In this document: piece by piece, positions 41,631-50,820 of the stretch
Layout of the letters: the number at the start of each line of letters is the position of its first letter
Position numbering within the stretch: position 1 is the stretch's first letter
Assembly: GCF_014207135.1 (NCBI RefSeq)
Contig: NZ_JACHCC010000006.1
Span: 41,124-105,123, forward strand
Length of the DNA: 64,000 nt
Direction: 5' to 3'
Source of the DNA: Pedobacter cryoconitis
GTDB taxonomy: Bacteria; Bacteroidota; Bacteroidia; Sphingobacteriales; Sphingobacteriaceae
Translations under genes and position numbers: made by a program
Notes under the pieces: generated by a model
Told to the model about the DNA's origin: nothing
The model's input: the letters and a program-made list of their open reading frames with translations, nothing else
The model's database searches: none

Positions 41631-42980
41631 ATGGAACAAAACAAAGCCGCTGCCACTAAACCAAGACTGTCGAATGCCCAGATTTTCAACCTGAGTGCAG
41701 GCTTTTTTGGTATCCAGTTTGGTTTCGCCCTGCAGAACGGGAATGCTTCGAGAATCCTGCAAACCTTTGGCGCAGATGTAGAACACCTTTCTCTATTCTG
41801 GCTGGCAGCACCTTTAACAGGGATGATCGTACAACCGATTATCGGTTATTACAGCGATAAGACCTGGAATCGTTTTGGCAGAAGAAGGCCTTATTTTCTG
41901 GTAGGGGCAATTTTGACAGCCATTGCTTTAATCCTGATGCCTAATTCAGGAGCTATGGCCAGTTTTCTCCCACCTATTATTATCGGGGCTGGAATGCTGA
42001 TGATCATGGATGCTTCCATTAATGTGGCTATGGAACCCTTCAGGGCCCTGGTGGCAGATAAATTACCAGAAAGCCAGCGGAGTTTTGGCTTCTCGATGCA
42101 GACTTTCCTGATCGGTGCAGGGGCGATATCAGGTTCCTGGTTACCCTATATATTTTCCGAATACCTGGGCGTTTCCAAAGTTGCTGCTGCGGGCCAGGTA
42201 CCACATAACGTCATCTATTCTTTTTATGCAGGTGCCGCGATTCTGCTCCTGACCATCTTATGGACAGTACTGACGACTAAAGAATATCCACCGGAAGAAA
42301 TGGCTTTATACCATGCCGCAGAACCTGAAACAGAAGAATCCAAAGGATTAATATCCATTCTTTCAGATTTCTCTAAAATGCCATTAACGATGAAGCAACT
42401 AGGCCTGGTTCAGTTCTTCTCATGGTTTGCCCTCTTTTCTATGTGGGTGTTTACTACACCGGCTATTGCACAGCATATCTATAAAGTACTTCCCGGAGAT
42501 ACCTCATCAGTTAAATTTGCGGATGCCGGAAACTGGGTAGGTATCCTGTTTGGTGTATATAATGGCGTATCTGCAATTTACGCGCTGATTTTGCCTTCCA
42601 TTGCGAGAATGACAAGCCGTAAAATAGCTCATGCTTTTTCTTTACTGGCGGGAGGGGCCGGATTATTGTCTATCTATTTTATCAGTAATCCCGATTACCT
42701 CATTTATTCCATGATCGGTATCGGTCTGGCCTGGGGAAGTATACTTTCTATGCCCTATGCGATATTGTCCAGTGCTATCCCTGCCCGCAAAATGGGGGTA
42801 TATATGGGGATATTTAACTTTTTCATTACCATGCCGCAAATTGTAAACGGTGTTTTTGGCGGAATGATTGTGAAGAAATTTTATCACGGAGAAGCTATCT
42901 ATGCCATTGTGCTCGCTGGTGTATTTATGATTCTGGGAGCCATTTCGGTGCTTTATATCCAGGGGAGTAAAGAAAAATAA
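41631..42980 (+). CDS. MFS sugar transporter, SLC45/maltose-proton symporter type
   Basis: The 449-residue inner-membrane protein has about 12 hydrophobic segments and the MFS loop motif GYYSDKTWNRFGRRRPY (about 81-97). It also shows the stretches FWLAAPLTGMIVQPIIG and NVAMEPFRALVADKLPE that are typical of the SLC45-like sugar/H+ symporters. As the last gene of the locus, it should bring maltose or small maltodextrins from the periplasm to the cytoplasmic phosphorylase. It has no soluble domain. No terminator was seen in the 87 bp that follow. Confidence 0.92.
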   Translation: MEQNKAAATKPRLSNAQIFNLSAGFFGIQFGFALQNGNASRILQTFGADVEHLSLFWLAAPLTGMIVQPIIGYYSDKTWNRFGRRRPYFLVGAILTAIALILMPNSGAMASFLPPIIIGAGMLMIMDASINVAMEPFRALVADKLPESQRSFGFSMQTFLIGAGAISGSWLPYIFSEYLGVSKVAAAGQVPHNVIYSFYAGAAILLLTILWTVLTTKEYPPEEMALYHAAEPETEESKGLISILSDFSKMPLTMKQLGLVQFFSWFALFSMWVFTTPAIAQHIYKVLPGDTSSVKFADAGNWVGILFGVYNGVSAIYALILPSIARMTSRKIAHAFSLLAGGAGLLSIYFISNPDYLIYSMIGIGLAWGSILSMPYAILSSAIPARKMGVYMGIFNFFITMPQIVNGVFGGMIVKKFYHGEAIYAIVLAGVFMILGAISVLYIQGSKEK

Positions 42981-43067
42981 AATATGGAAGAGTAACATTT
43001 TTAAGGGATTAACACTAATATTCTGATCTTATTTGGATATTTACAGGACCTAAACCAAACCTTTGAA

Positions 43068-44615
43068 ATGAAGCTATTTTATACCCTTGCCCTGGCGGGG
43101 ATCTGTGTTTTTCAAACAGTGAATGCACAGAAACTACAGCCTATTAAAGCCGTTCCCGGCACTAAAAAAACTGACAGCGCAGCTAATGAAGGCGTAAATT
43201 CCCGTAATATCGTCACCGAGAGTATGGTCGTTACCCAGCACCAGGTGACTATTAAAGGACAGCGCGTTCCTTATAAAGCTACTGCGGGTACTTTACCTGT
43301 CTGGGATGAAAACGGTAAAGCTATAGCAGGTCTGTTTTATACCTATTATGAAAGAACAGATGTGAAAGACCGGAGCAACAGACCTCTGGTCATCTCCTTT
43401 AATGGCGGTCCCGGTTCTGCCTCTGTATGGATGCATATCGCTTATACAGGACCTGTACTGCTTAATATTGATGAAGAAGGATACCCGGTACAGCCCTATG
43501 GTTATAAAGAAAATAATGCTTCTTTACTCGATGTGGCAGATATAGTTTATATAGATCCCGTTAACACTGGCTATTCCAGACCAATTAATAAAGACATACC
43601 CGGTAGTAAATTTTTTGGCGTTAATGCCGATATCAAGTACCTGGCCGAGTGGATCAATACCTTTGTTACCCGTAACAACCGCTGGGCATCTCCTAAATTT
43701 CTGATCGGAGAGAGTTATGGTACCACGCGTGTTTCGGGACTGGCTCTCGAACTGCAAAATTCACAATGGATGTATTTAAACGGTGTTGTACTCGTTTCAC
43801 CAACGACTTTGGGGATCGAAAGGGGAGACGCACTTTCAGCTGCTTTACGTTTACCTTATTTTGCAGCTACAGCCTGGTATCATAAAGCTTTAAAACCCGA
43901 ACTGCAAACTAAAACGTTAAATGATCTTTTGCCCGAAGTAGAACAGTTTACTATGAATGAACTGATTCCTGCACTGGCTAAAGGCAGTCAGCTGAGTCCG
44001 GAGCAGAAAAAAGAGATCGCAGCTAAAATGGCTGTATATTCAGGAATCAGCGAAAAGGTTATCCTTCAGCATAACCTGGATGTCCCGGCCGATTTTTACT
44101 GGAAGGAACTACTTCGTGATAAAGGATACACTATTGGCCGTCTCGATTCCAGGTACCGTGGAGTAGATAAACAAGATGCCGGAGACGGACCGGATTATAA
44201 CGCAGAACTGAGTTCCTGGTTACATTCTTTCACTCCTGCTATTAATATGTATATCCGCAATGAGCTGAATTATAAAACAGATTTGAAATATAATATGTTC
44301 GGTTCAGTCTATCCCTGGGATAATACCGGAAACCATACTGCAGAGAATTTACGTGATGCGATGGCACAGAACCCTTCCCTTCATCTTTTTGTGCAATCCG
44401 GGTACTTTGATGGCGCCTGCGACTATTTTAATGCAAAATATAGCATGTGGCAGATGGATCCCAGCGGAAAACTCAAAGACAGAATGAGCTGGGCAGGTTA
44501 TGAAAGCGGCCACATGATGTACCTGAGAAAGACTGATTTGCAGAAGGGAAATGAAGATCTGAGAGAATTTATCAGGAAATCTTTACCTAAAACCGGAGTC
44601 GCTGCGAAGTTTTAA
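43068..44615 (+). CDS. Exported S10-family serine carboxypeptidase
   Basis: The 515-residue protein has a signal peptide (about 1-20, ending VNAQK). The S10 features appear in order: FNGGPGSASVWMHIAYTGP, the nucleophile Ser216 in GESYGTTR, the acid in SGYFDGACDYFNA and the His in YESGHMMYL. These peptidases remove C-terminal residues and would act in the periplasm or outside the cell. It follows the maltose locus on the same strand after 87 bp. An imperfect AACCTTTG lies 3 nt before the ATG, so it probably has its own promoter. Confidence 0.92.
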   Translation: MKLFYTLALAGICVFQTVNAQKLQPIKAVPGTKKTDSAANEGVNSRNIVTESMVVTQHQVTIKGQRVPYKATAGTLPVWDENGKAIAGLFYTYYERTDVKDRSNRPLVISFNGGPGSASVWMHIAYTGPVLLNIDEEGYPVQPYGYKENNASLLDVADIVYIDPVNTGYSRPINKDIPGSKFFGVNADIKYLAEWINTFVTRNNRWASPKFLIGESYGTTRVSGLALELQNSQWMYLNGVVLVSPTTLGIERGDALSAALRLPYFAATAWYHKALKPELQTKTLNDLLPEVEQFTMNELIPALAKGSQLSPEQKKEIAAKMAVYSGISEKVILQHNLDVPADFYWKELLRDKGYTIGRLDSRYRGVDKQDAGDGPDYNAELSSWLHSFTPAINMYIRNELNYKTDLKYNMFGSVYPWDNTGNHTAENLRDAMAQNPSLHLFVQSGYFDGACDYFNAKYSMWQMDPSGKLKDRMSWAGYESGHMMYLRKTDLQKGNEDLREFIRKSLPKTGVAAKF

Positions 44616-44643
44616 ATAAAATACCTATTTTTACCGCCCACTT

Positions 44644-45606
44644 ATGGAACAGATAAAAACATCATTTGATTTTGAAAAACCTATTGCTGAACTGATGCAG
44701 CAGATTGAAAAGGTTAAACAGGTTGCTGATAAAACAAAAGTAGATATGTCTGCTACTCTGATTGAGCTTGAAGATAAGCTGTCTAAAACGCAGAATGCAC
44801 TTTATGCAAACCTTACAGGTTGGCAGGAAGTACAGTTGTCACGTCATCCGGAAAGGCCTCAGACGCTGGATTACATCGGAATGATCTGTGACGATTTTAT
44901 CGAATTGCACGGAGACCGTACAGTAAAAGATGACAAGGCTATTATCGGCGGTTTTGCTACAATTAATGGCGAAACAGTAATGGTGATCGGACATCAGAAA
45001 GGTAAAAACACGAAAGAGCGTCAGTACCGTAATTTCGGGATGGCAAATCCTGAAGGATACCGTAAGGCTTTAAGATTAATGCGTCTGGCAGAAAAATTCA
45101 ATAAACCGGTTATTTCCTTTATTGATACCATGGGTGCTTATCCGGGTATTGAAGCTGAAGAACGCGGACAAGGTGAGGCTATCGCCAGAAACCTGATGGA
45201 AATGTCAGTATTGAAAGTACCAATTATCTGTCTGATTATTGGTGAGGGTGCATCTGGTGGTGCATTGGGTATCGGTATCGGTGATAAGGTATATATGTTG
45301 GAGCACACCTGGTATTCGGTAATTTCTCCGGAATCATGTTCTTCAATTTTGTGGCGTAGCTGGGATTTCAAAGAGAAAGCAGCAGAATGCCTTAAACTGA
45401 CGTCGAAAGATATGTTAAAGAACAAGCTGATTGATGGCGTGATTAAAGAACCGCTAGGTGGCGCACATCAGAATCCTGCAGAAATGGGTGCAACATTGAA
45501 AGAACAGATCCTGAAAGACATCAAAATACTTGGAAAAGAGAAGACAGAGAAAATGATCTCTAACAGAATTGATAAATTCTGCGCAATGGGTGTTGTCGTT
45601 GAATAA
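44644..45606 (+). CDS. accA: Acetyl-CoA carboxylase carboxyltransferase subunit alpha
   Basis: AccA forms with AccD the carboxyltransferase that passes CO2 from biotin to acetyl-CoA in the first step of fatty acid synthesis. The 320 residues include the N-terminal coiled region, the crotonase-fold core with [31 protein letters not shown] and [14 protein letters not shown], and [14 protein letters not shown]. The length is normal. It lies 28 bp after the carboxypeptidase gene and ends at a bidirectional terminator shared with the convergent GT117 gene. Confidence 0.97.
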   Translation: MEQIKTSFDFEKPIAELMQQIEKVKQVADKTKVDMSATLIELEDKLSKTQNALYANLTGWQEVQLSRHPERPQTLDYIGMICDDFIELHGDRTVKDDKAIIGGFATINGETVMVIGHQKGKNTKERQYRNFGMANPEGYRKALRLMRLAEKFNKPVISFIDTMGAYPGIEAEERGQGEAIARNLMEMSVLKVPIICLIIGEGASGGALGIGIGDKVYMLEHTWYSVISPESCSSILWRSWDFKEKAAECLKLTSKDMLKNKLIDGVIKEPLGGAHQNPAEMGATLKEQILKDIKILGKEKTEKMISNRIDKFCAMGVVVE

Positions 45607-45644
45607 ACCTTTTTCTATGCTATAAATTACAGATCAGATTGTCT

Positions 45645-45692
45645 GTAAAAAAGAAAGGCCCGTTGCATTTGCAACGGGCCTTTCTTTTTTGT
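45645..45692. terminator. Bidirectional terminator between accA and the GT117 gene
   Basis: A 17-bp perfect stem (45651-45667 with 45670-45686, core GGCCCGTTGCA) has a T-rich run on each strand after it: TTTCTTTTTT on plus and TTTCTTTTTTAC on minus. It can serve both convergent genes. Confidence 0.92.
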
Positions 45693-45698
45693 ATCCGA

Positions 45699-48600
45699 TT
45701 ATTGCTCCGGTTGTTCAGGACCTTGCTGTGCAAAGTAAACTGAGAACCTGGATTCTAATCCCTGGAACTGTTGAGCCAGTTGCTGAGACAGCTTGGTTTG
45801 CTTCTGCTCTGCAGTCGTTTTAACCATTTGGTTCAGGAACTGTAAGCCCAGCTGAACATTTTGTCCGCCAACGAATCTGTTTTTACTTTTCGAAACATCC
45901 GCCAGGTAAGTTAATTCCTTCTGGATATAATCAGCAGATTTCTCAATAAGCGCATTTGCCTTATTCGTATCTCCTAATTTGTATAAGTTCTCCGCAAGGA
46001 AATAGACGCCCATCATAGAACGCATACCATAGAATTTGTCAGGCATTACCTCAAAATAACGTGCAGCTACTTTTTTCGCATCAGCGATTTTTCCTTCTTT
46101 AATCAATCCGGAGATTGTGGTGTTGAATACATTGTTAAAGATAGAGACGTCATCAGCAGATTGCGGATCAAGATAACTTGCAGTTTTTACATTTCCCCAT
46201 TTAAATTTAGTGTACATGTTGTTATAAAGTACATCTGTATTCACTAAATCACCTCTGCTTGCAGCCGAATCAGCTTTAAGCGGCAACAGGCGCATGGCAA
46301 GTCCTTCAGTATATAAATAGTTGTCCAGACCGATAAATTGTTCAGAAGGGACAGTACTTGCGAAATAGATAGGTCTTTTCCAGTTATTATGAACCAGGAT
46401 GTCAAGCAATGCCAGTGTACCTTTGGTTACATAAGATTTGTTATAAGTCCATTCCATAGCAGGAACGATTTTCGAAGCATCAGCAGCTTTAACTGTTCCG
46501 GTTTTGATTACATCTTCCGGATTAATAGTCAGTTTAAAGTTTTTGGTCGGAATAAAGTTTTCTTTAGTTCCGTTCTGCAAAGGAATTTTATCCTCATCAG
46601 CATCAGATAATAATACATCCAGTACATTTTTAAGTTCTACTGGTCCTGCTATTTTATAATCCTGGTAGTACATTACATCCCTTACGCCCTGTACATACTG
46701 TGAAGGTTTCATGCTGATCGGAAGCGGAGCAGATTCATTCTGTTTACGTTTCATTCCATCAATGTACCAGTCAGTATCAAAAAGACTCAAGTTAACCAGT
46801 CTAACGTCTGGTCTCACGTTTTCTACCTCCTGGATATACCAAAGCGGGTAAGTATCGTTATCACCATAAGTGAACAAAATCGCGTTTGGTGCGCAAGACT
46901 GCAGATAATCCAATGCAATATCATGAGCAACCATTTTCTCTGAACGGTTGTGTGCTTTCCATCCCTGAGCCCCTAAGATGATAGGTCCTGCAAATAACGA
47001 AACTACCGTTGCTCCGATTGCTGCACTTTGAGGCGTCAGTTTTTTAAATACCCATTCTCTAAGGGCAAGTACCCCGAAGCCTATCCATATGGCAAAGGCA
47101 TAAAAGGAGCCCGCATAAGCGTAATCCCTTTCTCTGGGTTCAAGTGGTTTCTGATTTAAATATAAAACGATAGCCAGTCCCGTAAAGAAGAACAGCAGGC
47201 CGACAATACCGGCATCTTTCTCATTACGTTTAAAATGCCATACAGCACCTAATAATCCCAGAATTAATGGAAGGAAGAAAAAGCGGGTATAAGAACTGCT
47301 TTCAACAATTGAAGGAGGTAAATGAGACTGATCACCCAGCATCATGGCATCAATAGGTTTGATACCACTTAAGAACTGACCCTGGTAAAGACCAGCACCC
47401 TGGTCATCATTCTGGCGACCGGCAAAGTTCCACATGAAATAACGCATGTACATATTTCCGATCTGATATTTAAACAGATAGGTAATATTATCGAACAGGC
47501 CGGCAAAATGGCTGTCATCAAAGCCCATCAGACCTTTATATTCCTGTACGTGTCTCGGATCATCACTATACATCCTTGGGAATACCGTAACTCTATCATA
47601 TTCATAGTCAGTTTTTTTACTGGCTACTTCATATTTTTCTGCACCTTTTCTGTAAATGTTTTTACCCTCTTTCAGGCTTACCTTTTCAGAATTATAGTTA
47701 GGACCGAACAGCAATGGTCTGTCTCCATATTGTTCCCTGTTCAGATAACTTAGGAAAGAGAATGCATTATCAGGGTTACTGTTATTCAGGTTAGGACTTG
47801 CCTTGGCTCTGATAATGATCATTGCAAAAGAACAGTAGCCGAAAATAATCAGGGCTGTTGAAAGAAAGGCAAGATTTAATGTCTTGTTTTGTTTTTTGAT
47901 GGAATAACGTATTCCCCACACCAGTGCGCCAATCAGCAGGATAGCAAAACAGATCACACCTGATCCGAATCCCATACCCAGTGTGTTCACGAAGAACAAG
48001 TCAAAGTAAGCACCAAATGAAACGACATACTGGATGATACCGTATTGCACGAATGCAAGGATCAGTACACCCACGATAAAGGTCTTGAAAACACCGAAAG
48101 TAGTTGGGTTAGGTGTTTTCTTGAAATAATATACAAAAGCAATAGCTGGTATAGTCAGTAAGTTCAATAAGTGGATACCAATTGATAATCCCATGATATA
48201 AGCAATGAACAGTAACCATCTGTCAGCACGGGGCTCGTCAGCGTGGGCTTCCCATTTCAGGATACCCCAGAATACGATAGCGGTAAACAATGATGAAAGT
48301 GCATATACTTCAGATTCTACAGCAGAGAACCAGAAACTGTCTGTATAAGTATAGGCCATAGCTCCGACAACTCCGGCACCCATTACGGTGATGATATTTC
48401 CAATGGTCAGGTCAGCATCAGTTTTGATGACCATCTTTTTAGCCAGGGCTGTAATTGACCAGAATAAAAACAGGATTGTTGCACCACTGGCCAGGGCCGA
48501 TCCAACGTTCATGAAATAAGCTATTTTATGAATATCTCCAAAAGCAAACAGGGAGAAGAAGCGCTGAATCATTAAAAATAAAGGCGCGCCAGGTTGGTGA

Positions 48601-48743
48601 ACTACCTGCATTCTCAGTGCGGAAGCTATAAACTCACCACAATCCCAAAAACTAACCGAGGGTTCTAAGGTGAGTATATAAGATAAGCTGGCCAAGATAA
48701 AACAGAGCCATCCTGTAAGGTTGTTAATTTTTGAATAGTTCAT
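45699..48743 (-). CDS. DUF2723 / GT117 membrane protein (putative protein O-mannosyltransferase-like)
   Basis: The 1014-residue protein opens with a DUF2723 domain: TLEPSVSFWDCGEFIASA followed by HQPGAPLFLMIQRFFSLF (about 26-65), and roughly a dozen membrane helices up to about residue 570. The C-terminal part is soluble and mostly helical, possibly TPR-like at the end (KVAARYFEVMPDKF, LAENLYKLGDTNKANALIE). The DCGE-type acidic motif near the first loop is as in GT-C glycosyltransferases. GT117 proteins are widespread in Bacteroidota, where general O-glycosylation of exported proteins is known. The assignment to that pathway is inference. It is monocistronic and convergent with accA. Confidence 0.85.
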   Translation of the reverse strand: MNYSKINNLTGWLCFILASLSYILTLEPSVSFWDCGEFIASALRMQVVHQPGAPLFLMIQRFFSLFAFGDIHKIAYFMNVGSALASGATILFLFWSITALAKKMVIKTDADLTIGNIITVMGAGVVGAMAYTYTDSFWFSAVESEVYALSSLFTAIVFWGILKWEAHADEPRADRWLLFIAYIMGLSIGIHLLNLLTIPAIAFVYYFKKTPNPTTFGVFKTFIVGVLILAFVQYGIIQYVVSFGAYFDLFFVNTLGMGFGSGVICFAILLIGALVWGIRYSIKKQNKTLNLAFLSTALIIFGYCSFAMIIIRAKASPNLNNSNPDNAFSFLSYLNREQYGDRPLLFGPNYNSEKVSLKEGKNIYRKGAEKYEVASKKTDYEYDRVTVFPRMYSDDPRHVQEYKGLMGFDDSHFAGLFDNITYLFKYQIGNMYMRYFMWNFAGRQNDDQGAGLYQGQFLSGIKPIDAMMLGDQSHLPPSIVESSSYTRFFFLPLILGLLGAVWHFKRNEKDAGIVGLLFFFTGLAIVLYLNQKPLEPRERDYAYAGSFYAFAIWIGFGVLALREWVFKKLTPQSAAIGATVVSLFAGPIILGAQGWKAHNRSEKMVAHDIALDYLQSCAPNAILFTYGDNDTYPLWYIQEVENVRPDVRLVNLSLFDTDWYIDGMKRKQNESAPLPISMKPSQYVQGVRDVMYYQDYKIAGPVELKNVLDVLLSDADEDKIPLQNGTKENFIPTKNFKLTINPEDVIKTGTVKAADASKIVPAMEWTYNKSYVTKGTLALLDILVHNNWKRPIYFASTVPSEQFIGLDNYLYTEGLAMRLLPLKADSAASRGDLVNTDVLYNNMYTKFKWGNVKTASYLDPQSADDVSIFNNVFNTTISGLIKEGKIADAKKVAARYFEVMPDKFYGMRSMMGVYFLAENLYKLGDTNKANALIEKSADYIQKELTYLADVSKSKNRFVGGQNVQLGLQFLNQMVKTTAEQKQTKLSQQLAQQFQGLESRFSVYFAQQGPEQPEQ

Positions 48744-48930
48744 TTCGTTTTTTAAGTATAAAATTTCGGCTTATATCGGCCTGCTTATACACAGGCTCTA
48801 AAAATGCAGCCGAAAATAATCAAATAGATTGATAATAGTACATATATCCATTCACATTAACAAATTTTAACCTCCCAGAGTGCTTTAAAGGCCCTTTTGA
48901 AAAATATTTTAAATTTTTTTTCACTAAGAT
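48744..48930. other. Intergenic region before the GT117 gene and tRNA-Gln
   Basis: The AT-rich stretch holds no clear TAnnTTTG element for the GT117 gene on the minus strand and no coding frame. Nothing else was recognised. Confidence 0.4.
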
Positions 48931-48960
48931 TTGCAATTATCAAAAAACTACGTAGATTTG
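48931..48960 (+). promoter_or_regulatory. tRNA-Gln promoter (-33 TTG, -7 TAGATTTG)
   Basis: TAGATTTG at 48953-48960 with TTG at 48931-48933, spacing 19 bp, is a full Bacteroidota promoter about 42 bp before the mature tRNA 5' end. Confidence 0.65.
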
Positions 48961-49002
48961 CATTCCCAAACAAAACAACTCATACTTGGTTTGTCGGAAG
49001 AT

Positions 49003-49073
49003 TGCCCGATAGTATAAAGGTAGTACAACGGTTTTTGGTACCGTTTGTCTAGGTTCGAATCCTGGTCGGGCAA
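49003..49073 (+). tRNA. tRNA-Gln, anticodon TTG
   Basis: A complete 71-nt cloverleaf can be folded. The acceptor stem TGCCCGA pairs with TCGGGCA. The anticodon stem ACGGT/ACCGT (49028-49032 with 49040-49044) has the loop TTTTGGT, placing TTG at 49035-49037. The T arm contains GGTTCGAATCC. The discriminator base is A, and the 3' CCA is not encoded (ACT follows). A dedicated promoter and a terminator surround it, so it is a single-gene unit. Confidence 0.95.
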
Positions 49074-49084
49074 CTAAATAATAT

Positions 49085-49120
49085 TCGGATTGTGATTCAA
49101 AACGCAATCCGATTTTTTTT
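49085..49120 (+). terminator. Terminator after tRNA-Gln
   Basis: CGGATTG (49086-49092) pairs with CAATCCG (49105-49111) around a 12-nt loop, and T8 follows almost directly. It is 12 bp beyond the tRNA. Confidence 0.8.
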
Positions 49121-49149
49121 ATTAACCCAGCATTGATACCCGTCTAATC

Positions 49150-50091
49150 ATGCCATTGCAATTTAACCCAGTTAAACTTTTTGCCGGCACCGGTACAAAA
49201 GCATTAGCACACAAAATTGCCGAAAGTTACGGCAAACCACTCGGTAATGTAACCTTAAGCAGGTTTAGCGATGGTGAGTTTCAGCCTTCATATGATGAAA
49301 CAGTAAGAGGATGTGATGTATTCCTTATCCAATCTACCTACCAGCCTTCTGATAATTTAATGGAACTTTTGTTGATGATTGATGCCGCGAAGAGAGCTTC
49401 TGCGCATTATATCACTGCTGTTGTTCCTTATTATGGTTTGGCCAGACAGGACAGAAAAGATAAACCAAGAGTTGCTATTGGTGCGAAGCTGGTAGCTAAT
49501 CTGTTGAAATCGGCCGGTATCCACCGGATTATGACAATGGATTTGCATGCTGCACAGATACAGGGATTTTTTGATATCCCGGTTGACCATCTGGATGGTT
49601 CTGTGATTTTCGTTCCTTATATCAAAAGCCTTGGTCTGGAAAACCTGACTATTGCTTCACCAGATATGGGTGGGTCATACAGGGCACGTACTTTTGCCAA
49701 GTTCTTCAATGCTGAAGTTGTCATCTGTGATAAACGCCGTAAACGTGCCAATGAGATTGAGTCGATGTCAATCATTGGTGATGTGACCGGAATGGATATT
49801 GTTTTGATTGATGATATTTGTGATACAGCAGGTACACTGGCTAAAGCTGCGGCTTTAATCATGGAAAAAGGAGCGAAGAGTGTGAGAGCAGTTTGTACGC
49901 ATCCGGTATTGTCGGGTAAAGCTTATGAGACTGTTGAAAATTCTCAGCTGACCGAACTGATTGTAACAGATACTATTCCTTTGAAGCAGGAGAGTCCGAA
50001 AATCAGGGTGCTGAGTACTGCAAGTTTATTTGCAAAGGCAATTGCCAATGTAAACGAGCATGGGTCAATCAGTGACCTGTTTAGAGTTTAA
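49150..50091 (+). CDS. prs: Ribose-phosphate pyrophosphokinase
   Basis: Prs makes PRPP from ribose-5-phosphate and ATP for nucleotide, histidine and NAD synthesis. The 313 residues include FSDGEFQPSYDETVRGCDVF, YYGLARQDRK, DLHAAQIQGFFD (metal/ATP site) and the PRPP-binding motif VLIDDICDTAGTLAKAA (about 218-234). The length is normal. It starts 30 bp after the tRNA-Gln terminator. No TAnnTTTG element was found in that gap. rplY follows 28 bp later. Confidence 0.97.
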   Translation: MPLQFNPVKLFAGTGTKALAHKIAESYGKPLGNVTLSRFSDGEFQPSYDETVRGCDVFLIQSTYQPSDNLMELLLMIDAAKRASAHYITAVVPYYGLARQDRKDKPRVAIGAKLVANLLKSAGIHRIMTMDLHAAQIQGFFDIPVDHLDGSVIFVPYIKSLGLENLTIASPDMGGSYRARTFAKFFNAEVVICDKRRKRANEIESMSIIGDVTGMDIVLIDDICDTAGTLAKAAALIMEKGAKSVRAVCTHPVLSGKAYETVENSQLTELIVTDTIPLKQESPKIRVLSTASLFAKAIANVNEHGSISDLFRV

Positions 50092-50119
50092 TTTTAATAA
50101 CAAATAAATATATAACAAG

Positions 50120-50698
50120 ATGAAAATAATCGCAATTAGCGGTTCTCCAAGAGAGAACGTAGGGAAACGCGATGCTAAAGAGCTTCGCTATGAAGGTAAA
50201 GTTCCTGCAGTATTGTATGGTGGTAAAGAACAAGCACATTTCGCTGTAGTTATTACAGAATTGAAAGATGCTATTTACACTCCAGAAGCAAACTTTTTAG
50301 AAATTGAGTTGAATGGTACTAAAACCAAAGCAATCATAAAAGAGTTACAGTTTCACCCATTAACAGACGTGTTATTACACGTAGATTTCCTTCAGTTATT
50401 TGATGACAAGGATATCGTTATGGAAATTCCAGTTAAATTAACCGGTACTTCTCCAGGTGTTAAAATGGGTGGTAAATTAGTTCAGAAATTACGTAAACTT
50501 CGTGTTAAATCTTTACCTAAAGATATGCCACAAGTAGTTGAAGTAAGCATTTCTAAATTAGAAGTAGGTAATTTATTCCGCGTACGTGACCTTGCTAAAG
50601 GTGCTTACACAGTGACAAACACTCCAGAAGATACAATCGTTTCTGTTGGTATGTCAAGAGCGCTTAAACAAGCTGAGCAACAAGCTGGTAAAAAATAA
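50120..50698 (+). CDS. rplY: 50S ribosomal protein L25/general stress protein Ctc
   Basis: The 192-residue protein is of the long (TL5/CTC) type: an N-terminal L25 domain (about 1-90, GSPRENVGKRDAKELRYEGKVPAVLYGG split near residue 20) that binds 5S rRNA, and a C-terminal CTC beta domain (about 95-185). The tail is Lys/Gln-rich. It follows prs by 28 bp and is closed by a strong terminator. The prs-rplY-pth order is a common bacterial arrangement. Confidence 0.96.
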   Translation: MKIIAISGSPRENVGKRDAKELRYEGKVPAVLYGGKEQAHFAVVITELKDAIYTPEANFLEIELNGTKTKAIIKELQFHPLTDVLLHVDFLQLFDDKDIVMEIPVKLTGTSPGVKMGGKLVQKLRKLRVKSLPKDMPQVVEVSISKLEVGNLFRVRDLAKGAYTVTNTPEDTIVSVGMSRALKQAEQQAGKK

Positions 50699-50722
50699 GC
50701 TGAATCTTCAGCCCGATTTAAG

Positions 50723-50752
50723 AGCAGCACTGGTTTCAGTGCTGCTTTTTTT
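50723..50752 (+). terminator. Intrinsic terminator after rplY
   Basis: AGCAGCACTG pairs exactly with CAGTGCTGCT around GTTT, followed by T7. Confidence 0.92.
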
Positions 50753-50790
50753 ATGTCTTATTTCCCCGATTCCGGTTTGCCGGAAACTGT

Positions 50791-50798
50791 TATCTTTG
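50791..50798 (+). promoter_or_regulatory. pth: -7 element TATCTTTG for pth
   Basis: It is a full TAnnTTTG match, 22 nt before the ATG at 50821. A small perfect hairpin, TCCGG-TTTG-CCGGA (50771-50784), lies just upstream where the -33 region would be. Confidence 0.5.
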
Positions 50799-50820
50799 CG
50801 GGAAGAAATTTTTACAATAC

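Noticed and set aside
25331..42980. The maltose/starch locus as a previously undescribed system
   Set aside because: Each component and its order are close to known Bacteroidota maltodextrin loci. Only its control features and the second GH13 enzyme seem worth separate notes.
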